Below are positions 11,160-19,950 of a stretch of 64,000 nucleotides of DNA, piece by piece. This DNA is from Pseudomonas sp. BN102 (lineage in GTDB: Bacteria; Pseudomonadota; Gammaproteobacteria; Pseudomonadales; Pseudomonadaceae), in assembly GCF_029871245.1 (NCBI RefSeq), contig NZ_SSON01000067.1, positions 103,878 to 167,877 on the forward strand, in the 5' to 3' direction. The position numbers were made by a program, and so were the translations under genes. Below the pieces are notes generated by a model, which saw nothing but the letters and a program-made list of their open reading frames with translations, was not told the DNA's origin and made no database searches. Numbering within the stretch: the first letter of the stretch is position 1; the number at the start of each line of letters is the position of its first letter.

Positions 11160-11192
11160 GTGCTCCACTCTTGTGTTTTTCATTGTTGTTGT
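11160..11192 (-). promoter_or_regulatory. braC leader: A-rich Hfq/Crc-type motif and 10-codon upstream ORF
   Basis: On the minus strand AACAACAA (11190-11183) fits the AANAANAA motif bound by Hfq with Crc in pseudomonad catabolite repression; it lies about 25 nt before the braC ATG. Directly after it ATG AAA begins a 10-codon frame (MKNTRVEHYE) whose TAA sits inside braC codons 2-3, so ribosomes leaving it would finish on the braC start. Motif placement is observed; function is inferred. Confidence 0.6.
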
Positions 11193-11260
11193 CCTGTTTG
11201 CCGAAGCTACGGGACAGGGAATTGCACCCCGCCAACACCCCCCGGCAACTGTACCGGAAC

Positions 11261-11289
11261 AGTGTAGATTGCCGGTTTGCGGCTTGAAA
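11261..11289 (-). promoter_or_regulatory. Candidate sigma-70 promoter of braC
   Basis: Minus-strand TTTCAA (-35) and TACACT (-10) are separated by 17 bp. A start near 11254 would give a leader of about 95 nt that includes the A-rich motif. Confidence 0.5.
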
Positions 11290-11389
11290 AGTCGGGTTTT
11301 GATGGCGGAATGATCTTGTGTCGCTAAATCGAAACAAACGTACAGAAATACGGCGTGTCTCGGGCGTGGCAGGTGTCGTCGAGCCGGGC

Positions 11390-11417
11390 TTGTCTGAATG
11401 TTGACCGACGCTATCAT
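11390..11417 (+). promoter_or_regulatory. Candidate sigma-70 promoter of the DUF2288 gene
   Basis: TTGTCT and TATCAT separated by 16 bp, 44 bp before the ATG at 11461. The divergent gap to braC (11159-11460) holds this, the braC promoter and no gene. Confidence 0.5.
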
Positions 11418-11460
11418 TGCGCCCCCAATCCCTTTGTTACCAACCAACACGAAACAGGCC

Positions 11461-11778
11461 ATGAACGATAACGCTAGCACCCTCTATGCCAAGCTGCTCG
11501 GCGAAACCGCCGCTATTTCCTGGGAGGAGCTGCAGCCCTTCTTCGCCCGTGGCGCCCTGCTCTGGGTGGACGGCGCTGCCGACCTGGTGGGCGTGGCACT
11601 GGCCGTGGCCGAGGACGACAAGGCCCAGGTCGCGGCCCTGCTGGCAGCCGGAACGCTCGGCAAGGTTGAGGAGGATCGCGCCCAGGACCTGCTGGCCCGC
11701 GACCCGAAACTCTGGGCGGTGGTGGTGGCGCCCTGGGTGCTGATCCAGGAGCGGGACGAGGCGCCTACCCGACATTGA
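11461..11778 (+). CDS. DUF2288 family protein
   Basis: A 105-residue soluble protein. It matches my memory of DUF2288: an N-terminal LLGETAxISWEEL helix and a C-terminal LWAVVVAPWVLIQER strand. The ATG at 11461 is chosen over an in-frame upstream start at 11398 because the family begins a few residues before the LLGET motif and the upstream part overlaps the promoter. No enzymatic motif is visible and the function is unknown. It is transcribed divergently from braC. Confidence 0.8.
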   Translation: MNDNASTLYAKLLGETAAISWEELQPFFARGALLWVDGAADLVGVALAVAEDDKAQVAALLAAGTLGKVEEDRAQDLLARDPKLWAVVVAPWVLIQERDEAPTRH

Positions 11779-11925
11779 AAGCGGCGTTCCAGAGCGGCAG
11801 GGAACTGATCCAGGTGCGTGCCGCCGGTCCGGGCTGGCACTGATCCGGGGCAACGGCAAAGGCGGTGGGGCGAGCTAGACTGAATCCACCTTCTTTTACG
11901 TTGTTCATCAACAGGGAGCGCCATC

Positions 11926-12294
11926 ATGTTCGAGCCAGGCCATGTACATCGGGCCAATGTGCCCGGAATTCCGGGGCAGCAGGAATTCTCCATCGACCTT
12001 TATTACCAGGCCCGCCCAGACGCCAAGGAAGGGACCATGCTGCACTTCCGCATGGTGGGCGAGATCGGCGGCAAGCATTTCGAAGAGGAATTCGAGATGC
12101 ACCGTGATACGGCGTTCAACTTCGCCGCGGTGGTTTCCAAGGTCGCCGTGAAAAACGGGCTTAACGCCAATCAGACGCTGATCATGCGCAACCACAAGGA
12201 ATACGACCTGATCTTCGAAGACATCCGTCGCGTACTCGGCGCCAAGCCGGGTGAGTCGGTCAACCTCGACCATCTGGAAAAGGACGGTCTCTGA
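11926..12294 (+). CDS. DUF5064 family protein
   Basis: A 122-residue protein that I associate with DUF5064, a family found in pseudomonads (MFEPGH start, then two beta-rich halves and an HRDTAFNF-like helix; here HRDTAFNFAAVVSK). It has no signal peptide, membrane segment or recognisable catalytic motif. A purine-rich ribosome site (AGGGAGCG) precedes the ATG. Followed by two repeat clusters, so it is probably monocistronic. Function unknown. Confidence 0.75.
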   Translation: MFEPGHVHRANVPGIPGQQEFSIDLYYQARPDAKEGTMLHFRMVGEIGGKHFEEEFEMHRDTAFNFAAVVSKVAVKNGLNANQTLIMRNHKEYDLIFEDIRRVLGAKPGESVNLDHLEKDGL

Positions 12295-12330
12295 CCGTTT
12301 TCCTGCCCAAGCCACTCAGCTTGGGCTTTT

Positions 12331-12432
12331 CCTGTGGGGGCGAATTCATTCGCCAAGGGCAGCAACGCTGCCCCCGGGACATCCGATGGGCAGACCTTCG
12401 GCCTGCTCAGCGATTGAAATTGCCCCCACAGG
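12331..12432. repeat. REP family A, inverted pair
   Basis: Facing copies: left GTGG then GGGCGAATTCATTCGCC, right a diverged GCGATTGAAATTGC core, with GC-rich inner dyads (GGGCAGCAACGCTGCCC and a GGCAG/CTGC pair). Confidence 0.78.
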
Positions 12433-12449
12433 CCAGCCGCTGAAAATTG

Positions 12450-12532
12450 GGTGCGCCGCACGCACCAGCCGTTTCGACCGGATGAAATCCAGCCCGGACC
12501 TCAGGTTTCTCGGTGCGCATGGCGCACCCTAC
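12450..12532. repeat. REP family B, inverted pair
   Basis: GGTGCGCCGCACGCACC and, facing it, GGTGCGCATGGCGCACC followed by CTAC. With the family A pair before it, this fills the gap between the DUF5064 gene and the convergent transporter operon. Confidence 0.78.
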
Positions 12533-12545
12533 CGTTGAGTTCGCT

Positions 12546-13313
12546 CTACGCGCTGACCCAGCGCTGGCGCATCCAGCCGCTCAGGGCATCCACTGCCAGG
12601 ACCAGGACCAGCATCGCCAGGATCACGCTGGCCGCCTGGGCTTCCTGGAACAGGCTGAGGCTCATGTAGAGCATCTGCCCCAGCCCACCCGCGCCGACGA
12701 AGCCAAGCACGCTGGCCATGCGGATGTTGTTTTCCCAGCGATAGAGCATGTAGGCGACCAGTTGCGGCCAGACTGCTGGCAGAGTGCCGTAGCAGAAGGC
12801 GGCGACCCGTCCGCCGCCGTTGAGGCGGATGGCTTCGGCCGGTTCGGCCGGGGTGTTTTCCAGGGCTTCGGCGAACAGCCGGCCCAGCACGCCGGCTGTG
12901 TGCAGCGCCAGGGCCAGGGTGCCGGCGTTGGGGCCGAGGCCGGCGGCCAGCACCATCAGGGCTGCCCAGACCAGTTCCGGCACCGCGCGCAGGGCATTGA
13001 GCAGCAGGCGCGCCGCGCCTTGCGCGAGGCTACCGAAACGGCCGGCGGCGGGCAGGGCGAAGAACAGCCCCAGCAACGCCGCCAGCAAGGTGCCGAGGGC
13101 CGACATGGCCAAGGTTTCCAGGGCGCCGCGGGCGATGGCCTGCAGATGTGGTGCGGACAGGTCGGGCTTGAAGAAGCGCGCCGCGTAGCTGCCCATCTGC
13201 TGCAGGCTGTCGCCACTGACCAGGGCGCCGAGGTCGATTCCCAGCCCTATGAAGGAAACGAGCACCGCCACCAGCAGGACCAGCAGCAGGAGGAGATTGC
13301 CCAGGCGATTCAC
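12546..13313 (-). CDS. PhnE-type ABC permease, second subunit (probable selenium-oxyanion importer)
   Basis: A 255-residue inner-membrane permease of the PhnE family. The start is a GTG at 13313 that overlaps the TGA of the preceding permease gene (GTGA); frames running further upstream have no homology. The signature loop with [10 protein letters not shown] occurs near residue 210 and the Trp-Glu-Asn-Asn-Ile-Arg stretch just before it matches PhnE. Last gene of a four-gene overlapping operon phnD-C-E-E. Two fused-like permeases side by side are common for this type of importer. Confidence 0.88.
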   Translation of the reverse strand: MNRLGNLLLLLVLLVAVLVSFIGLGIDLGALVSGDSLQQMGSYAARFFKPDLSAPHLQAIARGALETLAMSALGTLLAALLGLFFALPAAGRFGSLAQGAARLLLNALRAVPELVWAALMVLAAGLGPNAGTLALALHTAGVLGRLFAEALENTPAEPAEAIRLNGGGRVAAFCYGTLPAVWPQLVAYMLYRWENNIRMASVLGFVGAGGLGQMLYMSLSLFQEAQAASVILAMLVLVLAVDALSGWMRQRWVSA

Positions 13314-14137
13314 GTGAACCTCCAGCGCAGCAGCCGGCTGAGCTGGTCGGCCAGCAGCACCAGGGCGAGGAAGGTCAGCAACATGCTGGCCACTTCGCCG
13401 CCGGCGAACATGCGCATGGACAGGTCCATCTGCTGGCCCAGGCCGCCGGCGCCGACGAAGCCCATCACCACCGAGGCGCGCACCGCGCATTCCCAGCGGT
13501 AGACGGTGTAGGAAATCATTTCCGCCGCCGCGCTGGGCAGCACGCCGTAGGCGAACGCCGCCAGGCGCGGGCTGCCGGCAGCGAGCAGGGCGCGGGAGGG
13601 GCGTGGGTCCACGGATTCGAAGATTTCCGCATAGACCTTGCCGAGCATGCCGCTGTAGGTGATGGCGATGGCCAGCACCCCGGCGGTCGGGCCCAGGCCC
13701 ACGGCGCGGACGAAGAGCAGCGCCCAGACGATCTCCGGCACGCTGCGCAGGAATATCAGCAGGCCGCGCACCGGCCAGCGCAGGGCCTGGGCCCACCAGG
13801 CCGGTCGGCCGCCACGGTGCAGGGCGGTCAGCGACAGCGCACGGCTGGCCCAGAGCGACGCAGGCAAGGCGATCAACAGTGCCAGGCTCATGCCGGCGGT
13901 GGCGATGGCGAGGGTTTCCAGGGTCGCCCGCCACAACAATTGGAGGAATTCCTCGCCATGTTCGGGCGGCCAGAAGCCCGAGAGGAACTGGCCCATGGTG
14001 TGGACGTTGCCCGGGTCCAGCAGCACCGCCGGGTTCAGTTCGCTCAGCTCCAGGCCAGGCCAGAGCAGCGCCACGGCGAGCAGGGTGAGCAGCAGCCGGG
14101 GCAGGGCCGCAGGGTCGCGTGGAGCGGTGGTCAGCAT
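13310..14137 (-). CDS. PhnE-type ABC permease, first subunit (probable selenium-oxyanion importer)
   Basis: A 275-residue permease with about six helices, the PhnE-type motif [20 protein letters not shown] and a large loop in the first third. It starts inside the last codons of the ATPase gene (7-bp overlap) and its stop overlaps the GTG of the second permease. It shares strand with the PhnD-like and PhnC-like genes and is expected to form the membrane channel together with the second permease. Confidence 0.9.
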   Translation of the reverse strand: MLTTAPRDPAALPRLLLTLLAVALLWPGLELSELNPAVLLDPGNVHTMGQFLSGFWPPEHGEEFLQLLWRATLETLAIATAGMSLALLIALPASLWASRALSLTALHRGGRPAWWAQALRWPVRGLLIFLRSVPEIVWALLFVRAVGLGPTAGVLAIAITYSGMLGKVYAEIFESVDPRPSRALLAAGSPRLAAFAYGVLPSAAAEMISYTVYRWECAVRASVVMGFVGAGGLGQQMDLSMRMFAGGEVASMLLTFLALVLLADQLSRLLRWRFT

Positions 14138-14937
14138 CGTGGAATGTGCAGCGCGGGGGCCGGGATGGGCGGCGAACTGGGGGCGCTGCCGCGCAATTGT
14201 TCGTTGGCATAGAGGGCGTCGAGGTCGGCCTGGCTGACGTCGTCCCGCCGGCGGTCGAAGGCGATGTGCCCATCGCGTACCCCGACTATGCGCGGAAAGT
14301 GTTCCAGCGCCAGTTCTACCGCGTGCAGGCTGGCCAGCAGGGTGACGCCGCGGCGACTGGCGTCGGCGCAGAGCACGCCGAGGGTGTGGTCGGCGAGCAC
14401 CGGGTCCATGGCGGAAACCGGCTCGTCGGCCAGGATCAGTTCCGGTGCCTGGTAGAGCACGCGGGCGATGCCGACTCGTTGCAGCTGGCCGCCGGAAAGC
14501 TGGTCGCAGCGTTCGAAGAGCTTGTCAGCCAGGTCCAGCCGCGCCAGGGCGGCAGCGGCACCGGCGCTGTCCAGCGGGTGCAGCAGGCTGAGCAGCCCCT
14601 TGGCCAGGGGCCACTGGCCAAGCTTGCCGGCGAGCACGGCCGTGACCACCCGCTGGCGCGGTGGCAGCGGCGGGGCCTGGTGGATCAGGCCGATGCGCGC
14701 ACGGAGGCGCTGGCGGGCGCCGGCGGAGAGCGACCAGGGCGCCGCGCCGAGCAGCTCGAGCTGCCCGGCGGCGGGTTTCAGGTTGGTGGCGAGCAGGCGC
14801 AGCAGACTGGTCTTGCCGGCGCCCGAGGGGCCGATGATGGCGACCCGTTCGCCGTTGCCGACGACGAGATCGATACCTCGGAGCGCAGGCTGACCGTTGG
14901 CGTGGACCAGGTCCACGCCTTGCAGCGACAGGCTCAC
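14131..14937 (-). CDS. PhnC-type ABC ATPase (probable selenium-oxyanion importer)
   Basis: A 268-residue ATPase with Walker [10 protein letters not shown], signature [13 protein letters not shown] and Walker [14 protein letters not shown], the last being the usual PhnC form. The H-loop histidine is in [11 protein letters not shown] Pro/Ala-rich C-terminal tail of about 20 residues follows the core. It overlaps the binding-protein gene by 4 bp and the first permease gene by 7 bp. PhnC relatives drive uptake of phosphonate, phosphite or related oxyanions. Confidence 0.9.
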   Translation of the reverse strand: MSLSLQGVDLVHANGQPALRGIDLVVGNGERVAIIGPSGAGKTSLLRLLATNLKPAAGQLELLGAAPWSLSAGARQRLRARIGLIHQAPPLPPRQRVVTAVLAGKLGQWPLAKGLLSLLHPLDSAGAAAALARLDLADKLFERCDQLSGGQLQRVGIARVLYQAPELILADEPVSAMDPVLADHTLGVLCADASRRGVTLLASLHAVELALEHFPRIVGVRDGHIAFDRRRDDVSQADLDALYANEQLRGSAPSSPPIPAPALHIPRC

Positions 14938-15785
14938 TTCAACAGGCCGGCCGAGCGTGCGGCTTCCTCGATGCCCACATAGTTCTCGGGTTTGGTCGGA
15001 ATGAAGCGGGAGGCGGCCTGCAGGTCGAGGATCGCCTTGTGCTCCGGGTTGGCCGGGTCGAGGGCGAGGAAGGCCTGCTTGATCTTCTCGGCCAGGGCCG
15101 GGTCCAGGGTGCCGCGCACGGTCCAGTTGTAGTCGTAGTAGGGAGGGGTGGTGGCGAAGACCTTCACCTTATTGGTGTCGACCTTGCCGGCGTCCACCAG
15201 CTTCTGCCAGACGCTGGCGTTGAGCACGCCGCCGTCCACCTTGCCGGCCTGGACCCAGGCCACGGTGGCGTCGTGGGCACCGGAGTAGGCAACGCGGGAG
15301 AAATACTGCTCGGGGACTATGCCGTCCTTCTGCATGAAGTAGCGTGGCATCAGGCTGCCGGAGGTGGACGATACCGAGCCGAAGGCGAAGGTCTTGCCCT
15401 TGAGGTCCTGCAGGGATTTCACCGCCGGGTCGGCGCTGATGAACTTGCTGGTGAACTTCTCGTCCTGCTCACGCTGCACCAGGGGAATCGCGTTGCCAGT
15501 CTTCAGGCGCGTCTGCACGAAGGTGAAACCACCGAGCCAGGCCATGTCGAGGCGATCGGCCGCGAGGGATTCGACCACGGCGGCATAGTCGGCCACGGGC
15601 ACGAATTCCACCTTCATGCCCAGCTGCTTTTCCAGGTAGGCGCCGAGAGGCTTGAACTTGCGCAGCAGTTCGGTCGGTGCCTCGTCGGGGATGGCAGAGA
15701 CCTTGAGGGTGTCGGCGGCTTGGGAAATGACGGCGGAAAACGATAGAGCGATGCCGGCCACGACGGCCAGGGAGCGTTTGAACAT
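14934..15785 (-). CDS. PhnD-type periplasmic binding protein, putative selenate/selenium transporter
   Basis: A 283-residue exported binding protein: signal peptide to about residue 23 (SQA-AD), then [21 protein letters not shown], the first lobe of the PhnD family. The ligand-loop [10 protein letters not shown] and the [11 protein letters not shown] stretch are also family-like. To my knowledge PhnD-like proteins of this branch are annotated as putative selenate binding proteins in pseudomonads because they recur next to selD and mnmH, as here. This is a context-based assignment; phosphonate or phosphite remain alternatives. First gene of the operon, divergent from the GarR-like gene. Confidence 0.85.
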   Translation of the reverse strand: MFKRSLAVVAGIALSFSAVISQAADTLKVSAIPDEAPTELLRKFKPLGAYLEKQLGMKVEFVPVADYAAVVESLAADRLDMAWLGGFTFVQTRLKTGNAIPLVQREQDEKFTSKFISADPAVKSLQDLKGKTFAFGSVSSTSGSLMPRYFMQKDGIVPEQYFSRVAYSGAHDATVAWVQAGKVDGGVLNASVWQKLVDAGKVDTNKVKVFATTPPYYDYNWTVRGTLDPALAEKIKQAFLALDPANPEHKAILDLQAASRFIPTKPENYVGIEEAARSAGLLK

Positions 15786-15910
15786 GGGATTCTCCGGTTC
15801 AATAGCGGAAAAGGCAGGCGGATTATAGTTATCGGGCGGCTGCTTGGTAGCTTCACGTGGCTGACCAGGCAGTTAAGATGTGCGTTTCGCCAACTGCATG
15901 GAGTTTTGGC

Positions 15911-16798
15911 ATGACCACCCCCCTGCCTTCCATCGCCTTCGCCGGCATCGGCCTGATGGGCCTGCCGATGACCTGCCGCCTGCTGGCCGCCGGCTTTCCG
16001 CTGACCGTCTGGAACCGTTCCCCGGAGAAGTGTGCGCCGCTACTGGAGCAGGGCGCCCGCCAGGTGCGGACACCGGCCGAGCTCTGCGCCGAGGCGGATA
16101 TCGTCATGCTCTGCCTGGCCGACACCCGCGTGGTGCGCAAGGTGGTGTTCGGCGAGGGCGGCATAATCGAGGGCGCCCGGCCCGGCCAGTTGCTGGTGGA
16201 TTTCTCCAGCCTGGAGCCGGCGGCCACCCGCGAGATGGCCGCCGAACTGGAAGCCCGCACCGGCATGCGCTGGATGGATGCACCGGTGTCCGGCGGCACC
16301 CCCGGTGCCGAAGCCGGGACCCTGGCAATCATGGCCGGCGGTCATGAAGACGATGTCGAGCGGGTGCGGCCCATCCTCGCCCACCTCGGCCAGCGCGTGA
16401 CCCGCATGGGCGGTGTCGGCGCTGGGCAGGTGACCAAGGTGTGCAACCAGATGATCGTCGCCTGCAATGCCCTGGTGATCGCCGAGGTGGTGGCCCTGGC
16501 GGAGAAGGCCGGGGTGGACGCCAGCCTGATCGCTCCGGCCCTGGCCGGCGGTTTCGCCGACTCCAAGCCGCTGCAGATACTCGCGCCGCAGATGGCCGAG
16601 AGCCGCTTCGAGCCGATCAAATGGCACGTGCGCACCCTGCTCAAGGATCTGGACACCGCGGTGCGCCTGTCCCGCGAGCATGATTCAGCCACGCCGGTCA
16701 GCGCCCTGGCGGCACAATTGATGCGCCTGCATGGCAGCCAGGGCAACCTGGAGCGCGATCCGGCTACGCTGGTGGAAATGTATCGGGAGAATCATTGA
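15911..16798 (+). CDS. 3-hydroxyisobutyrate/tartronate-semialdehyde reductase family protein
   Basis: A 295-residue NAD(P)-dependent beta-hydroxyacid dehydrogenase. The ATG at 15911 has GGAG 7 bp upstream and places the Rossmann loop GIGLMGLPM near the N terminus; longer frames add unlikely sequence. The substrate motif DAPVSGGTPGAEAGTLAIM and the catalytic lysine in GAGQVTKVCNQ are present, as in GarR/GlxR. The stop overlaps the start of the hydroxypyruvate isomerase-like gene (TGATG), so both are translated together. Hydroxypyruvate isomerase and tartronate semialdehyde reductase would convert hydroxypyruvate to glycerate. No glyoxylate carboligase gene is nearby. Confidence 0.88.
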   Translation: MTTPLPSIAFAGIGLMGLPMTCRLLAAGFPLTVWNRSPEKCAPLLEQGARQVRTPAELCAEADIVMLCLADTRVVRKVVFGEGGIIEGARPGQLLVDFSSLEPAATREMAAELEARTGMRWMDAPVSGGTPGAEAGTLAIMAGGHEDDVERVRPILAHLGQRVTRMGGVGAGQVTKVCNQMIVACNALVIAEVVALAEKAGVDASLIAPALAGGFADSKPLQILAPQMAESRFEPIKWHVRTLLKDLDTAVRLSREHDSATPVSALAAQLMRLHGSQGNLERDPATLVEMYRENH

Positions 16799-17583
16799 TG
16801 AAGATCGCCGCCAACCTGTCCCTGCTGTTCACCGACCGCCCGTTGATCGAGCGCGTCATCGCTGCCCGCGTCGCCGGCTTCGACGGCGTCGAGGTGCAGT
16901 TTCCCTACGAGTTGCCGGCGATCCGCATGAAGGAAGTGCTGGAGGCGGCCGGCTTGCCGCTGATCCTGATCAACCTGCCGGCCGGCGACCTGATGGAAGG
17001 CGGCCCTGGCCTGGCCGCGGTGCCGGAGCGCCAGGAGCAGTTCGACGATGCCCTGGAGCAGGCGTTGAGCTATGCCGCCATGACCCGGCCGCGCTTCGTC
17101 AACGTCCTGGCCGGGCGCCAGGCCGTCGGCGTCAGCCGCGACCGCGCCCTGGCCTGCCTGGCGGCCAACCTGCACAAGGCGGCCGAGGCCTTCGCCGTAC
17201 TGCGCATCGGCGTGGTCTGCGAGGCGATCAACCCACTGGACATGCCGGGCTTCCTGGTCAACACCCCCGAGCAGCTGGACATGCTGCTGCGCGACGTCGA
17301 CCACCCCAACCTCCAGGCCCAGTACGACCTTTATCACATGGCCCGCCAGGGCGTGGACCTGGCAGCGGGCATCCGCCTGCTGTCCGGCCGCATCGGCCAT
17401 GTTCAATTCGCCGACAGCCCGGGGCGCGGCGAGCCGGGCAGCGGCAGCACCGATTTCGGCCCGGCCCTGCGTGCCTTGCAGGACGCCGGCTACCCTGGCT
17501 GGTTGGGCGCCGAATACAAACCCACCGGCGTCACCGCCGACAGCCTCGGCTGGCTGCCGGAGTGGAAGGCGCGCCTGGCCTGA
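16798..17583 (+). CDS. Hydroxypyruvate isomerase family protein (TIM barrel)
   Basis: A 261-residue TIM-barrel protein of the Hyi/OtnI family. Family marks include the N-terminal AANLSLLFTDRP, FDGVEVQFPYE, the metal-binding Glu in VVCEAINP, DLYHM, and the closing GAEYKPTG. I start it at the ATG overlapping the previous stop, with GGGAGA upstream. Expected reaction is interconversion of hydroxypyruvate and tartronate semialdehyde. A repeat pair separates it from selD, so the link with selenium genes may be only positional. Confidence 0.88.
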   Translation: MKIAANLSLLFTDRPLIERVIAARVAGFDGVEVQFPYELPAIRMKEVLEAAGLPLILINLPAGDLMEGGPGLAAVPERQEQFDDALEQALSYAAMTRPRFVNVLAGRQAVGVSRDRALACLAANLHKAAEAFAVLRIGVVCEAINPLDMPGFLVNTPEQLDMLLRDVDHPNLQAQYDLYHMARQGVDLAAGIRLLSGRIGHVQFADSPGRGEPGSGSTDFGPALRALQDAGYPGWLGAEYKPTGVTADSLGWLPEWKARLA

Positions 17584-17602
17584 GCCGGTGCGGACACAAT
17601 TT

Positions 17603-17699
17603 GTAGGGGCGAATTCATTCGCCAAGGGCCGAGCAGCCGCCCTGGCGGACTTTCAGGGCAGGCCGTTGGCCTGCGTGGCGAATGAATTCGCCCCCACAG
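17603..17699. repeat. REP family A, inverted pair
   Basis: Both outer copies are intact: GTAG plus GGGCGAATTCATTCGCC at the left and its reverse complement at the right, with GC-rich dyads between. It occupies nearly the whole gap between the isomerase-like gene and selD. Confidence 0.85.
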
Positions 17700-17729
17700 G
17701 AAATCGATTCGGATTTTTGAGAGAGAACC

Positions 17730-18764
17730 ATGACTGACCCCATCCGCCTGACCCAGTACAGCCACGGTGCTGGTTGCGGCTGCAAGATTTCCCCCAAGGT
17801 GCTGGACGTGATTCTCGCCGGCAGCGGAGCGCAGAACCTCGACCCCAAGCTCTGGGTGGGCAACGCTTCCAAGGACGATGCGGCGGTCTACGCCCTGGAC
17901 GAGGAGCGCGGGGTGGTGTCCACCACGGACTTCTTCATGCCGATAGTGGATGACCCCTACGACTTCGGCCGTATCGCCGCGACCAACGCCATCAGCGATA
18001 TCTACGCCATGGGCGGCGACCCGCTGATGGCCATCGCCATCCTCGGCTGGCCGGTCAATCTGCTGCCGCCGGAAGTGGCCCGCGAAGTGGTACGTGGCGG
18101 CCGCGCAATATGCGATGAGGCGGGCATTCCCCTGGCAGGCGGGCATTCCATCGACGCGCCCGAGCCGATCTTCGGCCTGGCGGTCACCGGCGTGGTGGAC
18201 AAGCGCAACATGAAGCGCAACGACACCGCTACCCGAGGCTGCAAGCTCTACCTGACCAAGCCGCTGGGCATCGGCATCCTCACCACGGCGGAGAAGAAGG
18301 GCAAGCTGCGCGAGGGCGATGTGGACCTGGCTCGCGACTGGATGTGCACCCTGAACAAGCCGGGCAGCCGCTTCGGCAAGCTGGCAGGGGTCAAGGCGAT
18401 GACCGATGTCACCGGCTTCGGCCTGCTCGGCCACCTGGTGGAGATGGCCGACGGCAGCGGCCTGACCGCGCGTATCGACTACGCCAAGGTGCCCAGCCTG
18501 CCGGGCGTTGAGTATTACCTGGAGCAGGGTTGCGTTCCTGGCGGCACCCTGCGCAACTTCGACAGCTATGGCGAGCGCCTGGCGCCGCTCGCGGAAGTGC
18601 AGAAGCTGCTGCTCTGCGACCCGCAGACCAGCGGCGGACTGCTGGTGGCGGTAACCCCGGAAGGGGAGGCGGAATTCCTTGCCGTGGCCGAGGCGCTGGG
18701 CCTCACCCTGGCGCCCATCGGCCATCTGCGCGAGCGACAGAGTCTCGCGGTCGAGGTGTTCTGA
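17730..18764 (+). CDS. selD: Selenide, water dikinase (selenophosphate synthetase)
   Basis: A 344-residue enzyme that makes selenophosphate from selenide and ATP. The glycine-rich N terminus [10 protein letters not shown] carries the active-site residue as cysteine (Cys16), not selenocysteine, and Lys19 follows. The ATP-binding [10 protein letters not shown] and the GGHSID loop are intact. The stop overlaps the start of mnmH (TGATG), so selenophosphate maker and user are coupled. A purine-rich site (GAGAGAGAA) lies just before the ATG. Confidence 0.96.
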   Translation: MTDPIRLTQYSHGAGCGCKISPKVLDVILAGSGAQNLDPKLWVGNASKDDAAVYALDEERGVVSTTDFFMPIVDDPYDFGRIAATNAISDIYAMGGDPLMAIAILGWPVNLLPPEVAREVVRGGRAICDEAGIPLAGGHSIDAPEPIFGLAVTGVVDKRNMKRNDTATRGCKLYLTKPLGIGILTTAEKKGKLREGDVDLARDWMCTLNKPGSRFGKLAGVKAMTDVTGFGLLGHLVEMADGSGLTARIDYAKVPSLPGVEYYLEQGCVPGGTLRNFDSYGERLAPLAEVQKLLLCDPQTSGGLLVAVTPEGEAEFLAVAEALGLTLAPIGHLRERQSLAVEVF

Positions 18765-19855
18765 TGCGTCCGGATACCTCGAACTACCGCGAAATCTTCC
18801 TCTACGACCGGCCGATGATGGATGCCCGCGCCCCGGTGGAGTTCGTCAAGGGCGCCTTCCCGCATACCGTCAACCTGCCCCTGATGAGCGATACCGAACG
18901 GCAGAAGGTCGGCACCTGCTACAAGCAGCATGGCCAGCAGGCCGCGATCGCAACGGGTCACCAACTGGTCAGCGGCGCCCTCAAGACCGAGCGCATCGAA
19001 GCCTGGGCGGCCTTCGCCCGGAACAATCCCGATGGCTACCTCTACTGCTTCCGTGGTGGCCTGCGTTCGCAACTGGTCCAGCAGTGGCTGAAGAACGAGG
19101 CCGGCATCGATTACCCCCGGGTGATCGGCGGCTACAAGGCGATGCGGACCTTCCTCCTTGAGACCACCCAGGACGCCGTGGCCCGGTGCGATTTCGTCCT
19201 GGTGGGCGGCCTCACCGGCACCGGCAAGACCGAGGTGATTGCCCAACTGGCCAACAGCCTGGACCTGGAAGGCCATGCCAACCATCGAGGCTCCAGCTTC
19301 GGCAAGCGCGCCACGCCGCAGCCGGCGCAGATCGATTTCGAGAATGCGCTCGCCATCGACATCCTCAAGAAGCGCGCCGCCGGCCATCAACAGTTCGTAC
19401 TGGAGGACGAGGGCCGTATCGTCGGCAGTTGCTCAGTGCCTCTGGAGCTCTACCACGGCATGCAGGAGTACCCGCTGGTCTGGCTCGATGACAGTTTCGA
19501 GGACCGCGTGGAGCGCATTCTGCGCGACTACGTGACCAACCTCTGCGCCGAGTTCATCGCCACCCACGGCACCGAGCACGGCTTCTCGCGCTTTGCCGAG
19601 CGCCTGCGCCAGAGCCTGGGCAACATCGTCCGGCGCCTGGGCGGCGAGCGCCACCAGCGCATCTCGGCGCTGATGGATCAGGCCCTGGCCGAGCAGGAGG
19701 CCACCGGCAAGGTGGACCTGCACCGGGGCTGGATCGAAGGGCTTCTGCGCGAGTACTACGACCCGATGTATGCCTACCAGCGGGAGAGCAAGGCGTCGCG
19801 CATCGAGTTCGCCGGGGAGCAGGCGGCGGTGCTGGAATATCTGCGACAGCGGTAG
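18764..19855 (+). CDS. mnmH: tRNA 2-selenouridine synthase MnmH (SelU)
   Basis: A 363-residue enzyme that replaces sulfur by selenium in the wobble 2-thiouridine of some tRNAs, using selenophosphate. The rhodanese domain (residues 1-120) holds the catalytic cysteine Cys95 in YCFRGGLRS. The second half has a P-loop GLTGTGKT (149-156) and a Walker B-like LVWLDDS. The ATG at 18764 overlaps the selD stop; a longer in-frame opening from 18530 runs through selD and is not used. No SelA/SelB or tRNA-Sec gene is in the window. Confidence 0.96.
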   Translation: MRPDTSNYREIFLYDRPMMDARAPVEFVKGAFPHTVNLPLMSDTERQKVGTCYKQHGQQAAIATGHQLVSGALKTERIEAWAAFARNNPDGYLYCFRGGLRSQLVQQWLKNEAGIDYPRVIGGYKAMRTFLLETTQDAVARCDFVLVGGLTGTGKTEVIAQLANSLDLEGHANHRGSSFGKRATPQPAQIDFENALAIDILKKRAAGHQQFVLEDEGRIVGSCSVPLELYHGMQEYPLVWLDDSFEDRVERILRDYVTNLCAEFIATHGTEHGFSRFAERLRQSLGNIVRRLGGERHQRISALMDQALAEQEATGKVDLHRGWIEGLLREYYDPMYAYQRESKASRIEFAGEQAAVLEYLRQR

Positions 19856-19869
19856 TTGGCAAGGGGATG

Positions 19870-19911
19870 GGCAGCCCTTCGGGCTGCCTGGCGAATGAGT
19901 TCGCCCCTACA
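19870..19911. repeat. REP family A, single copy
   Basis: GGCAGCCCTTCGGGCTGCC dyad next to a GGCGAATGAGTTCGCC core ending in CTAC. It lies between the convergent mnmH and MHYT-domain genes. Confidence 0.8.
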
Positions 19912-19950
19912 AGAAAAGTGCAGTCCCCCGCGAGGTTGCGGACTGCCCCC

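Noticed and set aside
17730..18764. SelD as a selenocysteine protein
   Set aside because: The active-site codon is a normal Cys codon and no in-frame TGA occurs before the stop.
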